From Myxocyprinus asiaticus (lineage: Eukaryota; Chordata; Actinopteri; Cypriniformes; Catostomidae), in contig NC_059382.1 in NCBI RefSeq assembly GCF_019703515.2, positions 17,099,001-17,163,000 of the forward strand: a stretch of DNA of 64,000 bases. Reading direction: 5' to 3'. Shown one piece after another: positions 1 to 11,800 of this stretch. The notes under the pieces are model-generated. The model worked only from the letters and a program-made list of their open reading frames with translations. It made no database searches and was not told the origin of the DNA. Both the position numbers and the translations under genes were made by a program. The first letter of the stretch is position 1, and the number at the start of each line of letters is the position of its first letter.

Positions 1-99
1 GATAAGCCCTCTGGAGGGATTTTTGTCATTTTGTCCCATTACTTGTTACACAGCACAACATCAAATCAACAACAATAACAATAACAAGCCTTGGATATA

Positions 100-577
100 C
101 AGTGCTGTGCAAAAGTCTTAAGCGCATAAGATGTTTCACAAAAGCATTTGTCTTAAGATGGTTATATATATTTTCAGCTTTAGTGTGTCAATAGGAAATA
201 TACATTTTAGACTCCTAAACATTACTTTTGCAAATAGAAAAGATTACAATAGAAGAACAGGGAGCCCTGCAACAGATGGCATGGTCCCCACAGAGCCCCC
301 CACTGAATACTGAGTCAGTCTGAGATTACAAGAAGAGATGGAAGCAGTTGAGACAGCCAAAATAGATGGAAGAACTGTGGCAAATTCTCCAAGAAGCTTG
401 GAACATCCTATCTGCCAACAACCAAGAAAAAAAGTGTGTCCAGGTGTATCTAGGAGAATTGGTGCTGTTTTAAAGGCAAAGGTGGTCACACTAAATATTT
501 ATTTATGTCATTATTTTTGAAGACATCCTCACTATGCAACATTTTTCCCAAGTGCCTAAAACTTTTGCACAGTACTG
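100..577. mobile_element. Tc1/mariner-type MITE, complete copy 1 (478 bp)
   Basis: Begins CAGTGCTGTGCAAAAGTCTT and ends in the inverted counterpart of CAGTACTGTGCAAAAGTTTT, with TA on both sides (98-99, 578-579). No transposase frame. It lies 3' of aifm4 and shares its interior with copies at 2038 and 6525. Confidence -1.
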
Positions 578-1057
578 TATAACATTAAAAGCAAAAGCAA
601 TTAATTACTATATTATATAATATTTTACAATTACAATATATATTTAAATCTTCTGCTGGGACAGATCTTTATCGCACATTTTTTGGTCACTAATGACATT
701 CAAGTGATGAAGCTGGTCTTCAGCTGTTTCTTAGAACAACTGCACTCAAACCATCTACTCTTTCAAAACAAAGAAGGAAGCAAAGAAGTTCACATGAAAA
801 GAAAAATGTTTGACGAGACGAAAGAGTACCAAGCTGCTACTAAAGATAAGCTATAGGTAAGACATTCAAATTAAATGAAGGCAAGTGTTACAGACACCTT
901 CAAGGGAGCTGCAACCAGCTGAGGTCATCAGATCTGTGAAAGCAGTGAACATAGATTTTTTTTAAATCTAATCATGCTTCACTTTTGAAATACATGTAAG
1001 TAAATGAATAAATACATTCCTAGATTGTATTGATACACTAAAGAAAGGGATTCTAAC
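578..1057. other. 3' flank / possible 3' UTR of the aifm4-like gene
   Basis: AT-rich sequence after the stop codon at 1058-1060 on the minus strand. I saw no clear minus-strand AATAAA here, so the 3' end of the transcript cannot be placed. Confidence -1.
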
Positions 1058-2488
1058 TCACTGCGCCTGAGCCTTAGAGATCCTCTTCCCCATCTTTAAC
1101 ATTTCTGCCAACTTTGAGACAGCAGGATCAAAGTTCAAGCTGGCAGCTGCAACAACTTCTTCACCTCTAGATTCAGATATTTAAAGAGTGATATTAATTT
1201 CAAGATGTAAAGCATTTTATTGTCTTTCAAGGCTTATTGTTTGTTTAGAGACACTGTTATCTTACTTTATATAAAATGCCAAAAACTTTCTCTCCTCAGT
1301 ACTTCCTTTGAAAACAATCTCAGTGTATCCCTCTCCATAGCCTTGCAGAATAAGTAAAATAAATATCCAGTTACAAAATTGTAAACTTGTAAATATTTAC
1401 ATAGTAAATGGGAAATTATCTTGGAATAGTCACCTGTATATCGGATACTTTTCCCCAACAGCATGGTCCAGAAGTATGGTACAGTATTTATCGGAACCTG
1501 TTGTTTTAGCATGCTTAAGCCAGCAATTCTTCCTGTAAAGAGTCACAACCTCATATTTCACACTCATGTTACTGTGTTTAAGGCTGTAATATTCAGACTG
1601 TTATTATGATATCAAGTGGTACCATGAGCTTGTGCCAACTGCCAGTGTCCAATATTGATCCTCTTATGTCCTACTAGAGGAAGTGGAAAGGAGACCACAT
1701 CTCCAGCAGCAAAGACATCGGGAATGTTGGTTCTCATAAACTGAAAAATATAGACCTCCTAAATAATTGCTATATTTGATAAGTTGAAGTTGTATTTACT
1801 TTGTGTCATTTGACGGCTGTTACCTTGTCAACGACAACAGCATTTCGTGAATCAATTTCCACCGATGTTTCCTTAAGGAAATCAGAGTTTGGGATGACAC
1901 CTAAAAAGGAAAATTGTTTTTATACAACAATTAGTTTCGGGACTCTAATTTGATTGGAAAAGCAGTGTTCTAAATAAACATCTTTATATATTATATAAAC
2001 TCAGTTATATATGCAATATACAGCTGTTTAATATATACAGTACTGTGCAAAAGTTTTAGGCACTTGTGAACAATGTTGCATAGTGAGGATGTCTTCAAAA
2101 ATAATGACATAAATAGTTTTCGTTTATTAATTAACATCATACAAAGTCCAGTACAAATAAAAAAGCCAAATCAAAATTTGGTGTGACAACATTTGCCTTC
2201 AAAACAGCACCAATCCTCCTAGGTACACCTTGGACATATAGGTTGTTCCAAGCTTCTTGGAGAACTTGCCACAGTTCTTCCTTTTATTTAGGTTGTCTTA
2301 ATTGCTTTTGTCTTTTCATGTAATCCCAGACTGACTTTTGTTGTAGGGCTCCTTGTTCTTCTTCTGTTCAATTCTATTTGCAAAAGGAATGTTGAAATCT
2401 AAAATTGATATTTCCTACTGATACACTAAAAGCAGAATATATAATATTTTTTGTGAAAAATATAAAGGGCCTAAGACTTTTGCACAGT

Positions 2489-2535
<47 letters not shown>

Positions 2536-5344
2536 GCCATGTTAGTAACTGAACATACCAATGCCCACAATTACAATATCCGCTGGTAGGACTTCACCAT
2601 GTTTCAAAACAACTTCCTTGACCTGTTAAACAATTGTGTTAGATATTTTGATTATGATGCACTGGCATCTGCTCTATGATTGTTCATTAATACGGTTCTT
2701 TTTACCTTTCCATTTTGACCTCGTATTTCAGTCACACCGTTACTCATGTAGAACTTCACATTTTTCTCCTCCAACATCTTTAATAGAAGATAATTGTTGT
2801 GTGTCATATAACAATAAACAATAAACTATGCTGAAAATATCACGATGCTCACTGACCTGCATAGTCATTTTTCCAATATCTGGACCCAGTGATGCCTGAT
2901 AAGGAAACTTACTGTTGCCAATAATCGTGACACTGGCTGCCTTGTCAGACAGATAAGCTGCCACCTCCATTCCTGGTTGACAATTGAAAGACATGATTTG
3001 TGATAGTGCCGTTAGATAAGCAAGCCGAGCATGAAAAAAATATTACTTTTCCATTAGCTTTTTATATACCTATGAATGAAGTTCCGATGATTACTGCCCT
3101 GTTGCCTGCACTCATTTGGTGAATTTCAATGGCATCATTATAGTTCTGCAGCAATTTTACATTTTGTAGCTCAGCACCAGGACACTGCAGTGGTCTGGCA
3201 CTAAATACCAAAGTAAACAATCCACCAGTTACAAGGTGCGTATTCGAGAATTCAACATGAGCTACTAGGATGAAACTGAATAGGCCCTCTAGTGAAGGCG
3301 AGAGACTGAGAAACATGAGACTGTATTCACTGATAGATAATAGACCTCTGGTCTCTTGCCTCAGTCTGTCACTTTTGAGAGACATCCTCTAACTTTGACC
3401 ATCTTTAAAAACAACTGATGTTATGATCTCACCTGCCACCTGTAGAGATCAAAAGCTGATCGTAGTGTTGGATTGTCCCATCTTTGAAAGTAACTGTTTT
3501 TGCATCTGTGTCAACAGACATCACCTGTGAGGACAGATTATTGTTAAGTTCACAAATAAATACATGCTATTTCATCTCAGGAAGGTATCGAAAAGAAAGC
3601 ACCTCCTTTTTAGTCCACACTTCGATTCCATACTGTTGAAGGAAGTCACTCTGCCGTAGCAGTATCTTGTCAATTTCAATATTCATGGCCTACAAGAATC
3701 CACAATAGAACAACATCAAAACACAATTTTTTTACTTTATTTTTTCATTTTGCTTCCAAGTACAGTGGTTTAAAACGGAAATCATACTTTCTATGTCATT
3801 TCATTTTTTTCTTTGTGATACACATAATGTTAGTCAAGTTCTTTTTTTTTGCATTAAAACAATCTGTGCTGAAACAGCTCACACTGTTGAGGTCAGGCTG
3901 AAATGAGGAAGTTTTGACTTCTGAAAATCCCAGCATGTTTCAAAGTACATTGAACTAATATATTTCAAAAGATCAAGAAAAATTCCTTATTAAATGACCT
4001 CTTAAGGTGCTGTATTTAAACTACATAGACTGGTCTTATTTGATCCAATCACCTTGCTAAGCTTGGTCTTATCCAGAGGTAGCTGCTCATCTTTGGTAAC
4101 CATTATAATTCTCCCTCCATAGTCATTCTGACGAAGGGTTTCTGCACATTGCAAGGAAGCTGGGCCTGTGAAAACACACACACACACACGTTGCATTGCC
4201 TTCCAGACTCGTGTGTTTTGCACATGAATGTAAAGGTGTCTCCTAATTATTCGATTTTAAAGAGAGTCTATTCCTCACCTCCTCCAATCAGAACAACAGT
4301 GTAACTGACTGCGAGCACTCTACCGCACATTTTCTTAACTCGCTTGTTCAGTTTCTAAGACAAAAGACATTACATTTATTGGAATTCTGAAGTGATTTTT
4401 GTATATGTAAAATGATAATTTAATAAGGATTTAAATGTTACAGACAAACTAAAACTGTAATGGTACCAGACTAACCCGTTTGTCAGCAGTCACGTAAACT
4501 TTACCATCCTCAACTTTGACCTTAGATCAACAGGACAGTAAAACATTTTTAAATTATTCATAATATGTAGACAATCCTTACATAATACAATATGATTTGT
4601 AAAGGCAAATAACAACAAACATGCTTAACTCCTAAAGTCCTATTTCAGATGCCTGCAGTATTTAAACATACCTTGTACCTGGGCAGAGAGTCCAGTCCAG
4701 GGAATTCTTCAATATCTCCCGTTTTTGTATTAAAACATGCCCCATGAAAAGGGCACCGGACTCGATCTCCAAGCAATGCACCTACGTGCAAAGACAACAT
4801 CATTCAAGCCTGCACAAAACCGCTTTTTATGATTGTTAGTAACTCGAAACCATTGTAGACTTAAAAGAAATAAGGACAATGCAACACAATATCTCATAAT
4901 TAACACTGACAAAAAAGGATAAGAGCGGTGAATCAAAGAACTGCTTGTCATTTTACATACAGTAAACTAAAAGTAAATACTGAACAGAGTTAACTATTGT
5001 TCTGCTCGTGACTGTGTCATTAAATCTGAGAACATACCCTACCTTTGATAAGTGGGGCACCATAATGAGTGCACAGACCACCCACAGCAGTAAATTCTCC
5101 CTTATTGCGCACCACCAAAATTTTCTGGCAACCCACCTCAACCTCCTTCATTCTGTGGGACAAACATATCGGTGACATGGAGTCAGAAACGGTGGATGGA
5201 TAAAATAATTAGAAACGCTTAGATAAGCCTGTATTGTCTACAAATAATATGCAACATGTTTGAACAATCTTACTGTCCATCCTGCAGATCTGACTCTGAG
5301 CACACCATCTCAGTGATTTCTTCACACCATTGGGTCGACTCCAT
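1058..5344 (-). CDS. aifm4: Apoptosis-inducing-factor-like Rieske/FAD/NAD oxidoreductase (AIFM3/AIFM4 type), 17 coding exons
   Basis: Coding exons in gene order: 5344-5274, 5152-5043, 4781-4672, 4520-4476, 4354-4279, 4165-4053, 3689-3603, 3524-3433, 3200-3070, 2972-2857, 2777-2706, 2622-2559, 1900-1824, 1740-1623, 1532-1434, 1341-1266, 1166-1058. All introns are GT-AG and phases agree, giving 1,566 nt and 521 residues. Seen: a Rieske [2Fe-2S] site (CTH at 51-53, CPFH at 70-73), an FAD Rossmann motif VVLIGGGPAS (about 132-141), an NAD(P)H Rossmann motif VIIGTSFIGMEVA (about 271-283), an FAD-closing FAAGD (398-402) and an AIF-type C-terminus. Known of the family: AIFM3 is a mitochondria-associated flavoprotein that is pro-apoptotic when overexpressed. 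Oddity: the start is only about 25 acidic residues before the Rieske domain, so no mitochondrial presequence is visible. ATG context is aacaATGG. The symbol aifm4 rather than aifm3 rests on the short N-terminus and the teleost setting; the family is near certain, the exact orthologue less so. Confidence -1.
2038..2492. mobile_element. Tc1/mariner-type MITE, copy 2 (inverted relative to copy 1), in an aifm4 intron
   Basis: Starts CAGTACTGTGCAAAAGTTTT after TA at 2036-2037 and ends near 2492 with CTTTTGCACAGTATTG, which runs straight into a TG microsatellite. Its interior matches copy 1 in reverse orientation. It lies in the intron between the exons at 1900-1824 and 2622-2559. Confidence -1.
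2491..2532. repeat. (TG)n microsatellite at the end of a MITE
   Basis: About 20 TG units grow directly out of the terminal inverted repeat of the element ending at 2492. The element's flanking TA now lies at the far end of the array. Confidence -1.
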
Positions 5345-5867
5345 TGTTACTTTATCTCCTGTTTCAGAAAAAGCAAGCAATTACAGGTAAACCCACAACA
5401 ACGTTTCAAAAGTTCCCATCTGTCAATTTATAACAATTCCAGTCTCCTGTTGCACCATATACTACCTTTAAACCTTTATTTTCCTTGAAGGTTGATGTTA
5501 ATATACAGACTTGCTAGTACAACGCAGTGTTCGGCATTCATGTGTTAAATAGGATGCATCACTAAGCTGAACTGTGATTTGCACCATCGCAACCAGGTGA
5601 ACAAACTAGTTACACAAGAGATCGTAAAGCAGAACAGGCGTAAAAGGCTACAGCTACAGTCAATTGTTTTTTTTTTTTTTGTATGAGCAAAACAAGTTCT
5701 TTGTGCATTACCAGCATCGCGCAATGCGTGACAGAGTGATCATCAACACAACCTGAGCTGAGTTGGCTTGTTATATATCAACAATACAACGTACTGTGTA
5801 ACAATAAAGTGTTTACAATATCTATAGTGTCGCCTTCACACACTTTTTCATGTTACCCATTTCTTAC

Positions 5868-5960
5868 CTCTCCAGACCAAAAATGATGATCTTAACAAGC
5901 AGAAATTCTCCGGTTCTCATACAAGCTGTGCGCTTCTTTGCAGCTCATTCAGACTAATCA
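5868..5960 (-). other. aifm4: Probable 5' non-coding exon 1 of the aifm4-like gene
   Basis: On the minus strand the sequence ending at 5868 is followed by a good donor, GTAAGAAA. The next acceptor, at 5359-5360, opens exon 2, which carries 14 nt of leader before the ATG at 5344. The upstream limit (transcription start) is a guess. Confidence -1.
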
Positions 5961-6030
5961 TTAGAATCGCTGACACTCCATGACGCAGCAGATTCTGTGA
6001 GCCAATCAGAGCGAGCGGCGGTGACATCAA
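5961..6030 (-). promoter_or_regulatory. Probable aifm4 core promoter with inverted CCAAT box and ARE-like site
   Basis: Just upstream of the inferred first exon lie TGACGCAGCA at 5981-5990, matching the antioxidant response element core TGACnnnGC, and GCCAATCAGAGCGAGCGGCG at about 6000-6019, which holds a CCAAT box and several CpGs. No TATA box is obvious. Function is inferred from position and motif only. Confidence -1.
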
Positions 6031-6524
6031 ACTGTGTAGTGTTCATAAAGCAAACCTTATTTTCCATAAAGCCAAAATAATGAGCCACCTCTTTTACAGA
6101 ATAGTTGTAACGTTACTTCTGTTCGCTGGTGTAACTCGAGTCAACTGTCACAAATTTAAACTATAAAACTATTAAACTATATATACACAGTATACTGTAT
6201 ATTTCATTCCTCCTAGACATATTATTATTAAAAGTCTCTGGATATTACTACTAATTTGTTTGCTCTTATTGTTATAATCTACATTTCTATACATAGCCTA
6301 CCTTAAAATAGAAAGATAAATGCACTTATACACTCAAAAAATATTATAGCCAATTTTTAAGATGTATGTATTTCAATGTCATAACAAAATGCCATCAAAT
6401 TGTGTACATTTTCACAAAATGTATAATAATAATAATAATAATAATAATACACTTTTTATATTTTTTATTATTATTGATTTTTATTTTATTTAATTTGATG
6501 GGATTTTGTTTTGAAATTAAAATG
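6031..6524. other. AT-rich intergenic DNA between aifm4 and tlcd2
   Basis: Contains short (ATT/AAT)n runs around 6424-6470 and nothing gene-like. Confidence -1.
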
Positions 6525-6838
6525 TGTAAATCTATTTGTCTTAAGATGGTTATTTATATCTTCAGCTTTAGTGTGTCAATAGGAAATATAAATGTTAGAC
6601 TCCCAAACAATACTTTTGCAAATAGAAAAGATTAGAATAGAAGAACAGGGAACCCTGCAACAGATGGCAGTCTGGGATTACATGAAGCAACAGAAGCAAT
6701 TGAGAAAGCCTAAACAGATAGAAGAACTGTGGCGAACATTAAGTGATGAATGAAAACTATTTATGTAATTATTTTTTAAGACATCCTCACTATGCACTAT
6801 TTTTCACAAGTTCCTAAAATTTTTGCACGGTACTGTAT
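6525..6838. mobile_element. Tc1/mariner-type MITE, copy 3, truncated
   Basis: Interior sequence from about 6525 matches copy 1 in the same orientation. The right end reads TTTTTGCACGGTACTGTA. The left terminal repeat and part of the interior are missing. Confidence -1.
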
Positions 6839-7790
6839 ATATATATAAAAACTTTGTATTTGATTTTGTTTAAGTTTGATTGAACAATTTCTTATACACA
6901 ATTACTGAATGCTAATGTTTTAAAACAATAACATAATGAGCCAAGTAGGCACAGGAACAGTTTTTTTCCTCAGGCCATCCACCTCATGAACAGTTAAAAC
7001 TGCCCCTAAATACTTTCCTTTTGTCTATACAACCATGTGCAATATTCAATCCATCCATTCCTACTTATATCCATATTTAATTTATATTATTTAACACATC
7101 CTACCTCTTCTTCAATAAATCACCTGCACATAACTGTATATCTGTATATAAAATATTCAAACAAAATTATTGCTCTATTGTATATTTCTCTTTTTTTATC
7201 TGTTATTTATTTTTATATCACTATATGTATATATGTTTAAATGTATATGTTTGTATGTATGTATATATGGTTGCATTCTCTTTGCACTGGAAGCTTCTGT
7301 CACCTTGACAAATTCCTTGTGTAAGCATACTTGGCAGTGAAGCTCAATCTCGCATTCTCATTCTCAAAGTACATTTATTCTCAGGGATTAATAGCCTCAA
7401 ATCCTGATAGGCCTGTCTATAGAGTGTTTCAAAACTCCTTACGTAAAGAGCAAATGGTTTATGCACATGTATTATATTCAAAGTAATTGTAAAACAGTTA
7501 CAACATAGCTTACATAAAGAAAACACTTTTAACCAGAGTACCACAAGATGTCGCTATATGCCACCAATGACATCTGGAACGAGCGTTAATTATTTTGAGG
7601 AATCGCTTATTAAAAATTTAAATCGTACGCAAGGCTCTATAATTACTCAAATTTTGATTTTCTGTCTATTAGGCTATTTGTTTTTAAACACAAAGGTAGT
7701 TCATTCTTTCTTTCTTTCTTTCTTTCTTTCTTTCAACAATATCATTTATTGTAAATTATAAAATCCATGCCTGTACTACATATCCCATAA
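6839..7790. other. AT-rich intergenic DNA with a (TTTC)n microsatellite
   Basis: No gene signal. A (TTTC)n run occupies about 7706-7734. Small open frames here look like chance. Confidence -1.
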
Positions 7791-7794
7791 TTCC

Positions 7795-8268
7795 ACACTA
7801 GTGTAAGGGGGCGGGGTTAGATGCAAGGGAAACACACGCCCGAAACGCTTATTTGTTCAGCCGTGCCTCACGATGTATGGGCGGGGATACTGTTGTCTGG
7901 TTATTGTAAAGGCGAAAAAGTTACACAAGCATTACATGATTTTGTAACGCATACACTAGCTACTAATATTTCACAGTTACCACCTGTATTTGACTCACCA
8001 TTGTCATCTCAGCTTAACGTCGGAACACGCAAACTAGATTAAGCTAGAGATTTAGTTTACAGAAGGATCTGCCAACACAGGCGACGTAATATTATAAATT
8101 AGACTCATCGAAAATCAAAATGAAATAAATAGAAACATCCGGGATGTCGTTTTTTTCTCTCTCTCTCTGATGAAGTAAAAAGATAAAGCGCAAGGGGTTT
8201 ATCTCCAAAGGTCTAGTCGCGCGCGCGAGCCTCGGGTGCAACAAGATAAGAGGGGCGCGCTAGAAAAT
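7795..8268 (+). promoter_or_regulatory. GC-richer 5' region / probable promoter and 5' UTR of tlcd2
   Basis: Against an AT-rich background this stretch has many CpGs, a GGGGCGGGG GC-box at about 7807-7815 and a GCGCGCGCG run near 8220, ending at the tlcd2 start codon. A CT-rich run is at about 8157-8169. The transcription start cannot be placed by eye. Confidence -1.
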
Positions 8269-8447
8269 ATGGAATTGAATTCAGTGATTTTGACTACTGG
8301 AGCCTCTGTGGGGTTTTTCAAATGTGTAAACTATGGAATCGACAAACTTCCTATTCCCGAGACAGCTCAGAGGAACGCTTGGAAATGGAGAAACATCTCA
8401 ACGTCTTTCGTGCACAGCCTGATAACCGGAGTGTGGTCAGTGCTTTG
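8269..8447 (+). CDS. tlcd2: tlcd2 coding exon 1
   Basis: Opens with MELNSVILTTGASVG and ends after TG of a split Cys codon before the donor GTTAGTGT. Residues 1-59 plus two bases. Confidence -1.
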
Positions 8448-8760
8448 GTTAGTGTCATAATTCCCCCACACGTGCACGGGGAATGCACACCCATTTACTT
8501 GCAAATACTCCTGTATGTATCGTCTTTTTTATGTCTTTATCAGATGCATGAGAATTTTATCGAATAGATCTTTTCTGCTGGCACCCTGACAGTAATTGAC
8601 GAATGTAGTTTGATCTCATCTCTTTCCTCTTTAACGGATATACTGTATTGCCTTTTGATGAAATCATATGAGATCAGACACAGTGCTTCTTATCACTTGA
8701 ATTAACGTTTGTGGTCTGAGTTAATGCGATTTTTACCCAATATCTTCCTTTGATGTGATG

Positions 8761-8838
<78 letters not shown>

Positions 8839-11800
8839 ACGCTCTGATTATAATATGCCTGTTTTTCTAGTTTTTTCATACATCCCCAGATGGCTGAGGA
8901 TTTGATAGAGACATACTCCGTTTTCTCACACGCCTTGGTATCTGTATCAATAGGTGAGTATAATGAAGCATTATGCATATGAAATGTTACACATTTAAAG
9001 TTGCCGTGGAAACACTGTTTCATGCCCACGAGTTACAAACTGACCCCTCTGTCATGTGAAGCAGGGTAAGTTTAGTAAAATAATGTAACTGGTTAGGCTT
9101 TATGTGTGACCTTAAATTAATAGTTCACCCAAAAATGAAAATTCTCTTATCATTTACTCACCCTCATGCCATCCCAGTTGTGTATGACTTACTTTCTTCT
9201 GTGCATTTTTATTATTGTTTTGCATTGCTATTAAATATTGCTGTTGACTGCAATAAGATAAGTCGATAATTCTTGTTCAATCTTCCAAATACCAGAAATA
9301 TTTTAGATACTTGGAGAAATCCCACATGCTGTTGGCAGAAATGTTAGCTGTAGCTAAAGAATCAATGGCTGGGTCTATGATCCCCAGGCACCAGTACTAC
9401 CCCCTAAAGTCACATGACACTTCATGAATGGGCCTGTACTGTGGGCTTTTCATTTTTTATATCCACCCGCAATTTCTGGTATTTTTCACTGACATATACC
9501 TCAGATTGTGCAAAGCCCTGTTATATTTGTAGTGTATACAGTACCCATAAACTGTTAACTGTATAACACAGGTGCGATATGTACTTGACCATCTGTCACT
9601 TTATAACTTGGTAGCTCTTTAAATTGAGTGGCTTTTCAAGGTCTTGCTGGAAAATCTAAAGAAAACATTTCTATTATGCCTCAAAAGGCAAAATATGAAG
9701 GACTGAGCTCATAAATTAATCAGATTTTTAATCAGAATCTTTGTCACGTTTTCCAGTAATAATAAGTTAAATTGCTGCCAGTCTATAATGGCATCTAAAC
9801 CTGCTGGTTTGCACAGCTACTTTCACCAGTGTAAAGCTGGTGTTACACTAGCCAATTTGTCCAATGATTTTCAGGTGTGAGCTTCATTAACATAATAACC
9901 GGCCAGGTGGAGGGAGATGATGAGCACATTAGTGTTTCTCAGCAGGAGGTCGTTAATCACTTGACCATCGGGACTCCATGCTGAGTTTATAGTTTCAGCA
10001 ACGGGAAAGCACATCAAAACTGTTAGAAAAAAATCTTTCTGTCGCCGAGGCGGGGTCTTGTGTTCTCGTCAAGTAACCAATGAGCTTCTTCTTTACTGAA
10101 TTACAGACAAGAGGTCAAGCTGATCTGAACGTTTTCATCACATTCTGCTGCATATCTTCACAAACACTGATTGTAATCATAGTGATTCTGTCACCAAGCG
10201 TTTTTCCTGCTTTTTTAAATACACTACACTGAAATGGCATCAGAAAAAGTAGCCACAACAGTCTGTTTTTATTGAACTTATTTACTCACTGAAAGCTGCA
10301 TATGGACATGTGCGTTATTCGGGAAGCCTCAAGGGGATAAATACTAAATCACATACTTTCACAAGGTAAAGTTACTCCATGAATCGCACACCTGGCTCGT
10401 TTGAAGCATTTGTTTCGGAACATAGTGCGTTTTCTCCCTTGGTTCGGTTCGTACAGGCATCTATGAATATTGGAGCATTTTAGGATCTGCACTAAAACAA
10501 TCCTGGATGGAGAAGAAATCTTTTGGTCAGCTTGTCACAGTAATTCATCATCACAATATGAATATAGCCTTTTGGTGGCTATATTAGCCACTATATGTGG
10601 TACTCCTGTTGTTATTTTGGTGAGCATCTTGTGACGGAATCTGAGAGAGCGAGAGTAGTGGTGAGTTGGTATGTTTGTTACCTCTCCACCATTTTGTATC
10701 GGCAAGTGTGTCATACCTCAGAGTGAAGAAGATGAGATCTCACTAAAACAGTCTGCATGTGTGACGCCCTTGGCCATAATGGAGTTGTTTGGAGTCTGCT
10801 AGTGTGGTGCTGGCTTAATGTGAACTAAGCAAACAGACTGAAGCTAAATGGGCGATGTATTTTTTCATGTTGCTCCTCCACCACTCTAAAATGCTGTCTC
10901 CATGGAGGGCCTCATATTGTGAGATGGATTTAAATAGCCCTCTTGAACTAGGGATGCAACGATACCATTTTTTCTCTTCCAATCCGATTCTGATACCTGA
11001 ACTCTCAGTATCGACCGATCCTGATCCAATACCAGTGTTGTTTATTTTCTTAATGAGTTTAGAACATCTATAATTCATTGTGTGGAACTAATTGGGAGTA
11101 CTCTTTGTGTAAAGAAGCAAAAACCTCTAACAATACATTATTTCATTATAAAATAGGAAACCAAAAAACAATTACATAAGAGCATGTGCAAAACTTTAAC
11201 TAGTCTGCAGGATGCAGCAGCAAAATAACAGTAAAAGTCCAGTGAAAGTCTTCATTAGAAAAGAAGCCATTTCTCTTTACACATTTTAACTTGTATCTGG
11301 ACTTGTAATTGGTTTCAGATCTCTCTCTCTCTGCTCTCTTTATTTATTTCAGTAGTATATCAATCCACTTTTCAATCACACAGTAATTTTTGGAACCCAA
11401 TTTGTTTTTATTGTAATTTCTAATTATTATTATTAATAATAATAATTTTACTATACATTGGTAATACATATCAGTTGTCATTTCTTAAGGCTTTTAATTT
11501 GAAAGTCTGGTGCTGAGCGCTCCAGGAAGTCTGTGTTTGAGTGTTTGTTTGTAGGCTAATTCACAGTAGTGTAATACACTTCTCATTCAACATCTGGTAA
11601 AATGCTTGTCCGGTAAAAACGTCAGTATCGGACCCGATTTCCAGGTATCAGATCGGTGCCATCCCTATCTGGAACTGACATTTTGGTTGTAAACAATTCC
11701 AATCTTTGAAAAATGTGTTTCTGATGTTTCAGGGTACTTCATATATGACTTCTTTGATATGATACTCAATCAGAAGATTGGTCAATCATGGGAGCTCCTT

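Noticed and set aside
7821..8042. 73-codon open frame upstream of tlcd2
   Set aside because: No splice sites or homology; it lies in the probable promoter/5' UTR region.
8541..8566. Alternative tlcd2 exon after CAG at 8543
   Set aside because: The frame closes quickly, while the acceptor at 8870 gives the family-matching HPQMAED segment in phase.
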